A stretch of DNA of 64,000 nt from Rhodanobacteraceae bacterium (GCA_016708465.1 JADJFT010000008.1:62001-126000); one strand, 5' to 3'; shown: positions 38,895-47,979, counted from the stretch's first letter. The notes: a model not told the origin generated them from the letters alone. Program-made: numbers and translations.

Positions 38895-40001
38895 ATGACT
38901 CCTCGTTTGTCGCCACTGACGGTTCTGATCACCATCGGCCTCGCCGTTGGACCGATCACCGTGCGCGCCGACGCTTGGCGTGATTACGCTCGTTCGGCGA
39001 TGACGCCGGATTACGCGTGGGCCAACGATGCCAAGTCTGCGGCGCCGAGCGCCCGCAACCCGCTGACGAATACTTTGGCCAACGCTGTTCGGGCAGAATT
39101 CCGTACCGCGTTGCACAGCGACGTGTTGGAACTCCGTTTTTCGGAGTCGCGTGGCAATGACATTGCGGCGGCGAGCGTTGCTTCGCTGTCATTGTTCGAT
39201 AGCGCTTCGCCGGGGCTGAACCGTCAGTTTGCGGACGCACAGTTGGTCCATGAATTCGACGGTGGTGCTCGTGTAGGTGCGGGCATCGTTGTGGCGGAAC
39301 AGCAGTTTGCCTCGTTTGGATTTGGTTCCGAACGTATCGAAAACGGCGATCGTCTGCGTCTGCGCGGTGATGAATCGTCGACTGCGGCGGGCGTGCGTCT
39401 GAATTACACACAGCCGGTCGGAGAAAAGGTTGCCGTACAGGCAGCACTTCAGTCGAAGATCGACATGCAGACGTTCCAATCCTATCGCGGCGTCTTCAGC
39501 GATCCAGGCGATTTTGATATTCCGGCGGAAGTCGAGTTTTCGGCGCGCGTTGCACTATCTCCTGCGTTTGGGGTCACCGTCGGTACTCAGCACGTCATGT
39601 ATAGCGAGCTCAAAGCGTTCTCCAGCTATGCGCTGCCGGAACGCTTTCTATCGCTGCTTGGCGATGGTACTTCGCCAGTATTCGCATGGCGTGACCTAAC
39701 GGTCTACAACGTCGCGCTTGATTATGCCGTGGGCAAGTCGTCACGCGTGGACATTCGTTATTCGACACAGCAGCAACCGGAGCCGAGTTCCTCGTTGCTC
39801 TATAGCGCACTGCGTGAAGAATTCACCGACCGCAACTTTGCGCTCGGCCTGACGCATCAATTTGATCGTGCTGGTGAGCTGCGCTTCGCCGCAAGTCATG
39901 CGCCGATCGAGTATTTCCTTGGCACCACTTCGGCCCTTGGGCGCGGTGATGCCAGTGGTGACCAGTTTGAGTTCGAAGCGCGTTGGCGCGTCGACTTCTA
40001 A
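38895..40001 (+). CDS. Putative outer-membrane beta-barrel protein
   Basis: Encodes 368 residues from ATG at 38895, giving a signal-peptide-like start (MTPRLSPLTVLITIGLAVGP to RADA); an in-frame start 16 codons upstream is less plausible. The rest is rich in alternating polar and hydrophobic strands with few charges clustered and ends in RVDF, a terminal Phe as in BAM substrates. I cannot assign a family with confidence. Possibly a porin or FadL-like channel. A terminator follows. Confidence 0.7.
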   Translation: MTPRLSPLTVLITIGLAVGPITVRADAWRDYARSAMTPDYAWANDAKSAAPSARNPLTNTLANAVRAEFRTALHSDVLELRFSESRGNDIAAASVASLSLFDSASPGLNRQFADAQLVHEFDGGARVGAGIVVAEQQFASFGFGSERIENGDRLRLRGDESSTAAGVRLNYTQPVGEKVAVQAALQSKIDMQTFQSYRGVFSDPGDFDIPAEVEFSARVALSPAFGVTVGTQHVMYSELKAFSSYALPERFLSLLGDGTSPVFAWRDLTVYNVALDYAVGKSSRVDIRYSTQQQPEPSSSLLYSALREEFTDRNFALGLTHQFDRAGELRFAASHAPIEYFLGTTSALGRGDASGDQFEFEARWRVDF

Positions 40002-40027
40002 AGGCTTTACAGGGCTAATGAATACTT

Positions 40028-40054
40028 TGGGCTCCTTTCGGAGCCCATTTTTTT
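40028..40054 (+). terminator. Rho-independent terminator after the barrel gene
   Basis: Perfect 8-bp stem TGGGCTCC/GGAGCCCA with a 4-base loop (TTTC), then seven T residues. Located 26 bases after the stop and 14 bases before the phoH stop on the other strand. Confidence 0.9.
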
Positions 40055-40068
40055 GGTTCGGATTTGGG

Positions 40069-41470
40069 TCAAAGAGATTCGGAGGCGAAATCAGCAAGGC
40101 GCGAGCGCTCGCCGCGGCGAAGCGTGATGTGAGCACTGTGTTGCCAGTCTTTGAAGCGATCGACCGCATAGGTCAGTCCCGAGGTCGTCTCGGTGAGGTA
40201 GGGCGTGTCGATCTGTTCGACGTTGCCGAGGCAAATCATTTTGGTGCCCGGTCCCGCTCGGGTCAGCAGCGTCTTCATCTGCTTCGGCGTCAGGTTCTGT
40301 GCGCCTCGTCGACGATGACGTAGCGGTTGAGAAACGTGCGACCGCGCATGAAGTTCGTGGAGCGGATCTTGATCCGTGAGGCGAGCAAGTCATTGGTCGC
40401 CGCCCGGCCCCAGGAGCCTCCTTCGGACGGATTCGTGAGTACTTCGAGATTGTCGGTGAGCGCGCCCATCCACGGCGTCATCTTCTCCTCTTCAGTGCCG
40501 GGCAGGAAGCCGATGTCCTCGCCGACCGATACGGTAACGCGCGTCATGATGATCTCGCGGTACCGCTGCTGATCCATCACCTGCGCAAGGCCGGCTGCGA
40601 GCGCGAGCAAGGTCTTGCCGGTGCCGGCGGTACCGAGCAGGGTGACGAAGTCGATCTCCGGATCGGTGAGTGCATTGAGCGCAAAGTTCTGTTCGCGGTT
40701 GCGCGCATGAATGCCCCAGACCGAGTGGCTTCCGCCGGTGAAGTCATCGAGAATCTGCAGGCGCGCGATGCCGTCGCGGATGCTGAGTACACGAAATTCG
40801 GGTTCATCATCGCCGGCCAAGTACAGGAACTGGTGTGGCGCCCAGTCTTCGTTCTTGCGCAGCTTGAGTTCGTAGTAAGTGTGACCCTTTTCAGACCAAG
40901 AGCGCAGGTCTTTGGCGTGCTTGGTCCAGAAGTCAGCAGGAAGCTCGGAATGGCCGGAATAGAGCAGGCTGAAGTCGTCGAGTGCGCGATCATTCTCGTA
41001 GTCTTCAGCCGGCACGCCGAAGATCGACGCTTTGATGCGCAGATTGATGTCTTTCGACACCAGCACGACGTCGGTCTGCGGGTGCTGTTCGTGCAGGTGC
41101 AGGATCGCAGCCAGGATCTGGTTATCGGGCAGCTTCTTCATGCGCGACTTGGCCGGGTCTGGCGTGCCCGTCTGGAACAGCAGGCGACCGATCTGTGAAT
41201 CCCGGCGCAGGTTCAATCCTTTCGGGCGAACCAGCTTCAAGCCCTTGTCGATCTTCTCCGCACCATGTGCTTCGATCAATTCGTTGATGAAGCGACTGAC
41301 TTGACGCGCGTTACGCGCAACTTCGAGGTGCCTTTCTTGCCGCTGTCGAGTTCTTCCAGCACGGTCATCGGGATGAAGACATCGTGCTCTTCGAAGCGGA
41401 ATAGTGCAGTTGGGTCGTGCATCAGCACATTGGTGTCGAGCACATAAATGCGCTTGCGTTCGGACATCAT
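40069..41470 (-). CDS. PhoH-family protein with N-terminal PIN domain, frameshifted as read
   Basis: About 467 codons. An N-terminal PIN-like nuclease domain (RIYVLDTNVLMHDP, with conserved acidic residues in the VSKDINLRIKA segment) precedes a PhoH ATPase domain with Walker A LLGTAGTGKTLLALAAG and Walker B YVIVDEAQN. AGGAGG lies seven bases before the ATG at 41470. Frame breaks near 41331 (ACCTCGAAG, probably a lost G) and near 40308 (GCGCACAG, an extra CA) split it into three readings. Both are short repeats or homopolymers, so error is likely. Homologues are implicated in RNA metabolism; exact role here unknown. Confidence 0.88.
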
Positions 41471-41490
41471 TGACGCACCTCCTTGAGGAA

Positions 41491-42039
41491 TCAGAATTTC
41501 ATCGGGTCCATGATCGCGTCGAGATTCTGTGCATCACAGAATTCGAGGAAATCGTCACGCAGGGAAGCGATATGCGTCTTCACGGGGATGCCGATGGTGA
41601 TTTGCGCCGAGAACATCTCGGCGCCGGTCTGCATTGCCCGGTAGCGATTTGAACTCAAGCTCTCGATCGAAATGCCGTGATCGATAAAAAACTCGGCGAG
41701 CAGATGCAGGATGCCGGGTTTGTCGGCTGCGACCACTTCGACCAGGTAGGGCAGCATCGCATTCTGCGTTTCTTTGGCGGCGGTGCGTTGCAGAATCAGG
41801 CGGATACCTTCCTCGCGCTCAATGCGCGGCACCGATGTCTCGAATTTAGCCACCGCGTCCCACGAGCCCATCAACAGCAAGTTGATCGCGACATCGTCAC
41901 CGAGCGTGGACAGCCGCGATTCGAGCAGATGACAGCCACTTTCGCCGACACGGCGTGTGAGGAGCAGTAGCGGCGATTTTTTTTGCGGAGCCACCGCAAT
42001 GACGACCAGATAGTTTTCGTTCGATGTTGGTCGCGCCAC
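41491..42039 (-). CDS. gcvR: ACT-domain protein, glycine cleavage system repressor GcvR-like
   Basis: A 182-residue protein with two ACT domains (about 10-80 and 95-170), including LVEVVAADKPGILHLLAEFF. Members of the GcvR group antagonise GcvA and so repress the glycine cleavage genes in the absence of glycine. There is no DNA-binding domain. The start is 95 bases from dapA, on the opposite strand, the common gcvR-dapA arrangement. Downstream lies phoH. Confidence 0.85.
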   Translation of the reverse strand: MARPTSNENYLVVIAVAPQKKSPLLLLTRRVGESGCHLLESRLSTLGDDVAINLLLMGSWDAVAKFETSVPRIEREEGIRLILQRTAAKETQNAMLPYLVEVVAADKPGILHLLAEFFIDHGISIESLSSNRYRAMQTGAEMFSAQITIGIPVKTHIASLRDDFLEFCDAQNLDAIMDPMKF

Positions 42040-42134
42040 TGAGTGCTCGTGTGGGCTGAATGGATGTCTGCAGAATACTTGTCGCCCCCAAGACCCGCAA
42101 GTAACATCGCAACGTTCCTGGCGACTCTCTATCG

Positions 42135-43040
42135 ATGCAACTTCACGGCAGTATTTGTGCGCTCGTCACACCCTTCGACGCGTGCGAGCAGCTTGATCTC
42201 CACGCGCTCGACCGCTTGCTTGACTGGCATCTCGCCAGCGGCACGCATGGGCTCGTGCTGGCCGGATCGACCGGCGAAGCGGCTTTACTTGACGATGACG
42301 AATATCGACTGCTGATCGCACATTCGGTGTTACGCATGGCCGGTCGTATGCCGATCATCGCCGGCATCGGTTCGCCAAGCACGCGTAAAACGCTGGATTA
42401 CGCGCGTATCGCCGCCGAGGCCGGTGCCGATGCCGTGCTCGCGGTCACACCGTATTACGTGCGTCCGACTCAGCACGGCCTGATTGCGCACTATCTGCAT
42501 TTGGCTGTGGAATCAGTGTTGCCGATCATTCTGTACAACGTCCCCGGGCGCACCGGTTGCGATCTGTTGCCGAATACCGTTGCCGCGCTGGCGGCACATC
42601 CGAACATCATCGGCATCAAGGAAGCGAGTGCGGAACCCGAGCGCATGGCGGCTTTGTTGATGCTGCAGTCAGCGAATTTCGCGGTGCTGAGCGGCGATGA
42701 TCCGACGGCACTGCATGCGATGAATGCCGGCGCGAAAGGGACGATCTCGGTGGCGGCAAATGTTGCTCCGCGCGCTTTTGCGTTGATGTGCGAGAGTGCG
42801 CTGTCGGCGCATCCAGCGACGCACATGGCCGCAGTTGAACTGAATACGAAATTGCGTGGGCTGTACGCCGTGCTCGGACTCGAATCGAACCCGATCCCTG
42901 CGAAATGGGCGTTGCATCGCCTAGGCCATATCGATGCCATCCATCGTCTGCCACTGACGCCGTTGTCGGCACAGCATCATGACGCCATTGACGAATGTCT
43001 CGCCGCACTCGCATCTATCGATGCGGCGCCGGCGAGTTGA
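42135..43040 (+). CDS. dapA: 4-hydroxy-tetrahydrodipicolinate synthase
   Basis: Condenses pyruvate with aspartate semialdehyde, the first step specific to lysine and peptidoglycan diaminopimelate synthesis. 301 residues of the TIM-barrel family with the Schiff-base Lys in GIKEAS, the proton-relay Tyr in NVPGRTGCDLLP and YYVRPTQ, and GSTGEAALL where E. coli has GTTGES. That Ser variant is shared with other Xanthomonadales DapA proteins known to me. bamC follows after 12 bases. Confidence 0.94.
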   Translation: MQLHGSICALVTPFDACEQLDLHALDRLLDWHLASGTHGLVLAGSTGEAALLDDDEYRLLIAHSVLRMAGRMPIIAGIGSPSTRKTLDYARIAAEAGADAVLAVTPYYVRPTQHGLIAHYLHLAVESVLPIILYNVPGRTGCDLLPNTVAALAAHPNIIGIKEASAEPERMAALLMLQSANFAVLSGDDPTALHAMNAGAKGTISVAANVAPRAFALMCESALSAHPATHMAAVELNTKLRGLYAVLGLESNPIPAKWALHRLGHIDAIHRLPLTPLSAQHHDAIDECLAALASIDAAPAS

Positions 43041-43052
43041 GGAGAACCACAG

Positions 43053-43631
43053 ATGTCGAAATTCTTTCCGCGTCCGCTCGTACTGGCCGCAATTGTCGTG
43101 GCGATGAGTGGCTGCAGTTTGTTCGGTAAAGGCAAAATGCACGAGCGCTATCTTGATGCCGAGTCCGGCAAGGCGCTGGAAGTGCCGGCCGAACTCGACA
43201 CGCCGGCACGGCGCGATTCGATGCGGGTTCCGGAAGCGCGCGGTGAGTTGGTGGCGGTGGCCGAAGCCCCTGTCGATTCCTTGCCGGTCGATGCCGACGA
43301 TCCGCAGAGCCGACTCAAGGTGCGCATGTCTCCAGCAGAAACCTTCGACAAGGTGCTGGCGGCGTTGGAGCAGGCGCAGATCGCCATGCTCGGCGAGACG
43401 GAACGAAATGAATTGCGCGTCGAACTGCGATTCGAGGTGAGCGAAGAACGCAAACGCTGGTGGTGGAAAGATGGCACCCAGACGCGCACCATCCGTCGCA
43501 GCGTGCACGTGCTCGAAGACGCGGTTGGTAGTCGTATCGTGATCGAGGACGGAAACAGCGGCATACGCATCGATGACGAGTACGCCCAGCGCGTACTGAG
43601 CGCGTTGCGCGACCGCATCAATTGGGAGTGA
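43053..43631 (+). CDS. bamC: BamC-like outer-membrane lipoprotein
   Basis: A 192-residue lipoprotein: signal and lipobox (VVAMSGC, Cys about 21), an unstructured segment, and one helix-grip-like domain (VRMSPAETFDKVLAALEQAQ to the end). Location directly after dapA is the E. coli arrangement (dapA-nlpB/bamC). E. coli BamC is about 344 residues with two helix-grip domains, so this protein lacks one. It should assist the BAM complex. Identity rests on position and the lipoprotein pattern. Confidence 0.75.
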   Translation: MSKFFPRPLVLAAIVVAMSGCSLFGKGKMHERYLDAESGKALEVPAELDTPARRDSMRVPEARGELVAVAEAPVDSLPVDADDPQSRLKVRMSPAETFDKVLAALEQAQIAMLGETERNELRVELRFEVSEERKRWWWKDGTQTRTIRRSVHVLEDAVGSRIVIEDGNSGIRIDDEYAQRVLSALRDRINWE

Positions 43632-43661
43632 TGTTGAGGCTGTCTTGCCGGTTGCGGCAGC

Positions 43662-43985
43662 TCAGCGGATCAACTGGTCAAGCTTGTCCGGTTTGCCGTC
43701 CCATTCGGCGGCATCCGGAGGCGCGTCTTTGCGCATGGTGATCACCGGCCAAATGCGCGAAAGTTCGGCGTTCAGCGGCGTGAAATGCTCTTGGCCAGCA
43801 GGCACGTCGTCTTCGGGGAAGATCGCCTTGGCCGGGCATTCTGGTTCGCACAAGGTGCAGTCGATGCACTCGTCCGGATCAATCACCAGAAAATTTGGGC
43901 CCTCATGGAAGCAGTCGACCGGACACACTTCGACGCAATCGGTGTATTTGCACTTGATGCAGTTTTCGACGACAACGAATGGCAT
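43662..43985 (-). CDS. fdxA: 7Fe ferredoxin FdxA (3Fe-4S/4Fe-4S)
   Basis: A 107-residue ferredoxin. Cluster Cys residues lie in ENCIKCKYTDCVEVCPVDC and in ECIDCTLCEPECPAKAI, and the C-terminal extension EHFTPLNAELSRIWPVI is typical of the Azotobacter-type 7Fe family. Transfers electrons; partners unknown. The tRNA-Glu gene lies immediately upstream on the same strand. Confidence 0.94.
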   Translation of the reverse strand: MPFVVVENCIKCKYTDCVEVCPVDCFHEGPNFLVIDPDECIDCTLCEPECPAKAIFPEDDVPAGQEHFTPLNAELSRIWPVITMRKDAPPDAAEWDGKPDKLDQLIR

Positions 43986-43999
43986 GCGACAGACCCGGT

Positions 44000-44075
44000 T
44001 GGTACTCCCTAGGGGAATCGAACCCCTGTTTTCGCCGTGAGAGGGCGACGTCCTAGACCGCTAGACGATGGGAGC
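44000..44075 (-). tRNA. tRNA-Glu (anticodon CTC)
   Basis: A 76-nt minus-strand tRNA starting GCTCCCATCGTCTAG and ending with encoded CCA at 44000-44002. Anticodon stem TCGCC/GGCGA with loop CTCTCAC gives anticodon CTC, reading GAG. The T arm reads AGGGGTTCGATTCCCCT. The acceptor stem has a G-T pair at the end and an A-A mismatch at position 7-66, which may be real or a base error. Confidence 0.94.
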
Positions 44076-44219
44076 GCGGCTTGAGGCCACTTTGAGCGGC
44101 GTAGTATAACGGTCGTGGCCGCGATCTCAAGGCATCTTGGGCATAATGCACGGCGCCCACCGGTACCGTCTGGTGCCGGCAACGAATCAACGACTGCATT
44201 TTGCAGTCACCAGGACATC

Positions 44220-45578
44220 ATGGATTTTCTCGAAACCTCCGATCCCGCCGAAGTGCGGAGACGTGTCGCCGCACAGTTGCGCGTCATTGCACGCGCCGAC
44301 CACTGCATCTCGCGCCAATTCATCAGTCCGAATGCGCTGCGCGTTCTTTATCGCCTGCGTGACGCTGGCTTCGTCGCCTGCTTGGTCGGCGGGGCTGTGC
44401 GTGACTTGTTGCTTGGCAATCGCCCGAAATACTTCGATGTCGCCACCAATGCGACACCGGAGCAGGTCAAGGCATTGTTCCGCAATTGCCGGCTGATCGG
44501 GCGACGTTTCCGGCTTGCACATGTCCATTACGGCGAGGAAATCATTGAAGTCTCGACCTTCCGCGGCATCAGCGACGATGGCTCAGGCGATCGCGAGATG
44601 GTCGATGGTCGGCTCACTCGCGACAATGTCTACGGCAGCATCGAGGAAGATGCGGTGCGCCGTGACTTCACCGTCAACGCGCTGTACTACGCGATCGATG
44701 ATTTTTCCGTGCGTGATTATGTCGGTGGCTTCGAAGACGTGCAGCGGCGAGAATTGCGCCTGATCGGCGATGTCGAGCGCCGTTTTCGTGAAGACCCGGT
44801 GCGCACCCTTCGCGCCGTGCGATTTGCGGCGAAGCTCGGTTTCTCGATCAGCGATGACGTCGCCGCCGGTATCCGCGAATTCGGTCCGCTGATCGTTGAT
44901 GCGCCACCGGCCCGCCTGTTCGATGAGATGCTGAAACTGTTCCTCGCTGGGCATGCGCTGTCGGGCTTTCGCGAGATGGAGCGGTATGGTCTGTTCGCCG
45001 TGTTGTTTCCAGAGTCCTCGGCCTCGATTCGCAAAGACCCACGCGGTCGGGCATTGATCGAGGCGGCGCTGGCGAGTACCGACGCGCGCATCGCGCTCGG
45101 TCGGGCGGTTACGCCAGCTTTCCTGTTCGCAGCGTTGCTGTGGCCCGCCGTCGAGTATCGGGCCGCGCTGCTGGTCGATCGCAGCCACGGCGATCCCGAG
45201 GCTGAGGCTTCAGCACAGATCGTGTCGGAGCAGGCACAGCGCATCGCTTTGCCAAAGCGCTACTCGCTGCCGATGCAGGAAATTTGGGACCTGCAGCCAC
45301 GCTTTATCACCAATCAACGCAAGCGCGTGCAACGCTTGCTCGCGCACCCACGTTTTCGCGCCGCCTACGACTTTCTTCTGTTGCGATCGAGCGCAAATTT
45401 GGATCTGGTCGATTTGGCGCAGCGCTGGGATCGCGCGCAGCAGGAAGGGCCGGACGCAGTACTTGCCGGCGAACCGCTGGTGGATAAGTCGACGGCATCG
45501 GATGAACCGGTCAAGAAGAAGCGTCGACGCCGGCGTCGAAAGCCAGGTGAGGCGGCATCGGCCTCAATCGGCGAGTGA
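44220..45578 (+). CDS. pcnB: Poly(A) polymerase I (with a substitution in the catalytic DxD as read)
   Basis: Adds poly(A) tails to RNA, promoting decay. 452 residues from ATG at 44220 (MDFLETSDPAEVRRRVAAQL). Nucleotidyltransferase core: CLVGGAVRDLLLGNRPKYFD, LIGRRFRLAHVHYGEEIIEV, and RRDFTVNALYY (Asp149). The catalytic pair that reads DFD in E. coli PcnB reads YFD here (Tyr71, Asp73; codon TAC at 44430). The C-terminal tail is strongly basic (VKKKRRRRRRKPG). It overlaps folK by four bases. See the findings for the Tyr. Confidence 0.92.
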   Translation: MDFLETSDPAEVRRRVAAQLRVIARADHCISRQFISPNALRVLYRLRDAGFVACLVGGAVRDLLLGNRPKYFDVATNATPEQVKALFRNCRLIGRRFRLAHVHYGEEIIEVSTFRGISDDGSGDREMVDGRLTRDNVYGSIEEDAVRRDFTVNALYYAIDDFSVRDYVGGFEDVQRRELRLIGDVERRFREDPVRTLRAVRFAAKLGFSISDDVAAGIREFGPLIVDAPPARLFDEMLKLFLAGHALSGFREMERYGLFAVLFPESSASIRKDPRGRALIEAALASTDARIALGRAVTPAFLFAALLWPAVEYRAALLVDRSHGDPEAEASAQIVSEQAQRIALPKRYSLPMQEIWDLQPRFITNQRKRVQRLLAHPRFRAAYDFLLLRSSANLDLVDLAQRWDRAQQEGPDAVLAGEPLVDKSTASDEPVKKKRRRRRRKPGEAASASIGE

Positions 45579-46069
45579 ACGGCACGCTTCACGCATGCGC
45601 GTTCGTCGCATTAGGGTCGAATCTGGATGCGCCGCTTGAGCGCGTTTGCGAAGCGATGGCGTTGATCGATACGGCGGCATTCGGGCGCATCATTGCGCGC
45701 TCGTCGTGCTATCGCACGGCACCGGTCGGGCAACTTGATCAGCCCGACTTCATCAATGCCGTGATTGCCCTGCAGACCTCGCTCGCGCCGGTTCTGCTGA
45801 TGCGCGCGCTGCTCGATCTGGAAAGCCGACTCGGGCGCGTGCGTGCCGAACGCAATGGTCCGCGTCGTATCGACCTTGATCTGATCGCATACGAGCAGCG
45901 CTGCATTGACACGCCGGAACTGCAGTTACCGCACCCGCGCGCTATTGACCGTGCCTTCGTGATGCTGCCGTGGGCCGAGATCGCGCCCGATACCCGTATT
46001 GCCGGTGTGACGGTGCGCGAGATTGCTTTGGCGTTGCCGTGTCAGCGCATCGCAAGAATTGAGGCTTGA
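45575..46069 (+). CDS. folK: 6-hydroxymethyl-7,8-dihydropterin pyrophosphokinase
   Basis: Makes the pyrophosphate-activated pterin for folate synthesis. 164 residues, starting at a GTG (45575) that overlaps the pcnB stop. HPPK hallmarks are FVALGSNLDAPLERV, YRTAPVGQLDQPDFINAVI and GPRRIDLDLIAY, with LPHPRAIDRAFVMLPWAEIA near the end. Normal length. panB follows after 49 bases. Confidence 0.93.
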   Translation: MNGTLHACAFVALGSNLDAPLERVCEAMALIDTAAFGRIIARSSCYRTAPVGQLDQPDFINAVIALQTSLAPVLLMRALLDLESRLGRVRAERNGPRRIDLDLIAYEQRCIDTPELQLPHPRAIDRAFVMLPWAEIAPDTRIAGVTVREIALALPCQRIARIEA

Positions 46070-46118
46070 GTCCATGGCAAACGTCTGCCGATAATCGCGA
46101 TCCCCGTGAGGAACTGCC

Positions 46119-46946
46119 ATGTACGCCGGAGCGACCGAAACACGCAGTCCACCGATCACGGTGCCGATGTTGCGACAGTTCAAACAGGATGGTCGCAAGA
46201 TCGTCGCCATCACCGCCTACGATGCGAGCTTTGCGCGACTGGCGGATGACGCCGATATCGACGTTATCCTGATCGGCGACTCACTAGGCATGGTCGTGCA
46301 TGGCAAGCGCAGCACGCTATCGGTGACGGTCGACGACATCATTTACCACGCCCGTTCAGTGGCGCGCGGTTCGAAGCGCGCGCTGCGTATCGCCGACATG
46401 CCGTATGCGACTTATCCTGATCCGAAAACGGCATTCGCTCACGCTGCGCGCATGATCGGTGAGGGTGAATGCGCGATGGTCAAGCTCGAAGGCGGCGGCC
46501 CGGTGATCGAGTCGATCCGCTATCTGGTCGATCGCGAAGTGCCGGTGTGTGCGCACCTCGGGCTGACGCCGCAGTCGGTACTGCGTCTTGGCGGCTACAA
46601 GGTGCAGGGCCGCGGTGATGCCGCTGCGCAGGCGCTGCGTGATGCTGCGCGCGCAGCACAAGTGGCCGGTGCGGAGATGCTGGTGCTGGAATGCGTGCCC
46701 AGCCCACTCGCGGCTGCGATTCAGGCCGACCTCGCCATTCCAGTGATCGGTATCGGCGCGGGCGCACAGTGCGATGGCCAGATCCTGGTCTGCTACGACG
46801 TGATCGGCATCAGTTCCGGTCGCCGTCCGCGCTTCGTGAAGAATTTCCTGCTGGGCCGCGACAGCGTGCTCGACGCATTCAAGGCCTACGTTGCAGACGC
46901 GCGTAGCGCGAGTTTCCCGGACGCAGCACATGAATATGCCGATTGA
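46119..46946 (+). CDS. panB: 3-methyl-2-oxobutanoate hydroxymethyltransferase
   Basis: First step of pantothenate synthesis, adding a hydroxymethyl group to ketoisovalerate. 275 residues. Hallmarks: TAYDASFARLADDADIDVIL, GDSLGMVVHGKRSTLSVTVD, metal ligands Asp and Glu in the TIM barrel (KLEGGGPVIESI), and IGIGAGAQCDGQILVCYDVI. Overlaps panC by 17 bases. Intact. Confidence 0.96.
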   Translation: MYAGATETRSPPITVPMLRQFKQDGRKIVAITAYDASFARLADDADIDVILIGDSLGMVVHGKRSTLSVTVDDIIYHARSVARGSKRALRIADMPYATYPDPKTAFAHAARMIGEGECAMVKLEGGGPVIESIRYLVDREVPVCAHLGLTPQSVLRLGGYKVQGRGDAAAQALRDAARAAQVAGAEMLVLECVPSPLAAAIQADLAIPVIGIGAGAQCDGQILVCYDVIGISSGRRPRFVKNFLLGRDSVLDAFKAYVADARSASFPDAAHEYAD

Positions 46947-47790
46947 TCTGCAGCGCGTCGACGCTGCCGAATCGATGCGCCGTCGCGTGTTGGAGTGGCG
47001 CCGCGATGGTTTGCGTGTCGGCTTCGTGCCCACCATGGGCAACCTGCATGCCGGACATTATTCGTTGATCGCTGCCGCACGTGCGCAATGTGATCGCGTC
47101 GTCGCCAGTATTTTCGTGAACCCGACCCAGTTCGGTCCGAACGAGGATTTCGCGACCTATCCACGCACGATGGACGCTGATGCGGCGGGTCTGGCGGCCG
47201 CTGGTTGCGATCTGCTGTTCGTGCCCGACACCGCCGCCTTGTACCCGTTTGGCACTGCAGCAGCGGTGCGCGTGCATGTGCCAGTTATCAGCGCAGGGTT
47301 GTGCGGTTCTTTCCGCCCTGGGCATTTCGATGGCGTCGCTAGCGTGGTCGCCAAGTTATTCAATTGGGTCCAGCCGGATGCCGCTTATTTCGGACGTAAG
47401 GATTTCCAGCAATTGCGCCTGATCGAGCGTATGACTGTTGATCTTGGCCTGCCAATCGACATCATCGGCGTCGATACCTTGCGTGAGCCGAATGGTCTGG
47501 CGATGAGTTCGCGCAATCAGTATCTGTCGCCAGACGAGCGTGAGCGCGCCGCCGAGATTTACCGCACGCTGCAGGCGATGGGTCATGCGATTCGCCAGGG
47601 CAGCACCCGCGCGCGCGTGGAAACGGTCGCCGTAGACCGATTGCGCGCGGCTGGCTTCCGCGTCGACTACGCCGTCATTCGTCGAGCCGGGGACCTGTCG
47701 GAGCCGGGTGATGGTGATCGGACACACTTGGTCGGGTTGGTCGCTGCGCATCTCGGCAAAGCGCGATTGATCGACAACTTGTTGATTTAA
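46930..47790 (+). CDS. panC: Pantothenate synthetase (pantoate-beta-alanine ligase)
   Basis: Joins pantoate with beta-alanine using ATP. 286 residues. Signature segments are GFVPTMGNLHAGHYSLI (HIGH-like), ASIFVNPTQFGPNEDF, FRPGHFDGVASVVAKLFN and YFGRKDFQQL, plus MSSRNQYLSPDER (KMSKS-like). ATG at 46930 overlaps panB; a second ATG two codons later is possible. The aspartate decarboxylase panD is not in the window. Confidence 0.95.
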   Translation: MNMPIDLQRVDAAESMRRRVLEWRRDGLRVGFVPTMGNLHAGHYSLIAAARAQCDRVVASIFVNPTQFGPNEDFATYPRTMDADAAGLAAAGCDLLFVPDTAALYPFGTAAAVRVHVPVISAGLCGSFRPGHFDGVASVVAKLFNWVQPDAAYFGRKDFQQLRLIERMTVDLGLPIDIIGVDTLREPNGLAMSSRNQYLSPDERERAAEIYRTLQAMGHAIRQGSTRARVETVAVDRLRAAGFRVDYAVIRRAGDLSEPGDGDRTHLVGLVAAHLGKARLIDNLLI

Positions 47791-47820
47791 TTGATTTACG
47801 ATGGCGATGTTGGTAATCGA

Positions 47821-47836
47821 GCAACACGGGTGTTGC
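47821..47836. repeat. Inverted repeat GCAACAC-GG-GTGTTGC
   Basis: Two 7-base arms with a 2-base centre, overlapping the proposed -35 element (47833-47838) of the small-RNA promoter. Spacing and position fit an operator, though a panC-end hairpin is also possible. Confidence 0.45.
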
Positions 47837-47861
47837 GTTTCCGCATCAGCCTTGCTAGATT
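47833..47861 (+). promoter_or_regulatory. Sigma-70-type promoter, candidate for the small RNA
   Basis: -35 TTGCGT (47833-47838) and -10 TAGATT (47856-47861) separated by exactly 17 bases, with an extended -10 TGC just upstream (TGCTAGATT). Each hexamer matches consensus at four of six positions. Start of transcription would be near 47868. Confidence 0.5.
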
Positions 47862-47867
47862 ACGCGT

Positions 47868-47979
47868 GCCGAAAGGTTTGATCGCTTGAACTGAGCGATC
47901 CCTTTCGACAGCAGGGCGCATTGTTAGGTAATCGTCACTCCGATTAGACCCTCTCTGGAATTCAGAGAGGGTTTTTTTT
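47868..47979 (+). ncRNA. Candidate structured small RNA between panC and pgi
   Basis: A region of about 110 bases with a promoter in front and a terminator at its end. It opens with a strong compound hairpin: outer stem CGAAAGG/CCTTTCG (47870-47876 with 47901-47907), a 3-base bulge, and inner stem GATCGCT/AGCGATC (47880-47886 with 47894-47900) around a 7-base loop TGAACTG. A less structured stretch of about 40 bases follows, then the terminator hairpin. No open reading frame of note fits. I do not recognise it as 6S, 4.5S, tmRNA or RNase P RNA. Confidence 0.5.
47948..47979 (+). terminator. Rho-independent terminator before pgi
   Basis: Perfect 10-bp stem ACCCTCTCTG/CAGAGAGGGT, 5-base loop GAATT, then eight T residues. 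The strongest terminator in this part of the window; it ends the candidate small RNA (or panC transcripts). Confidence 0.93.
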
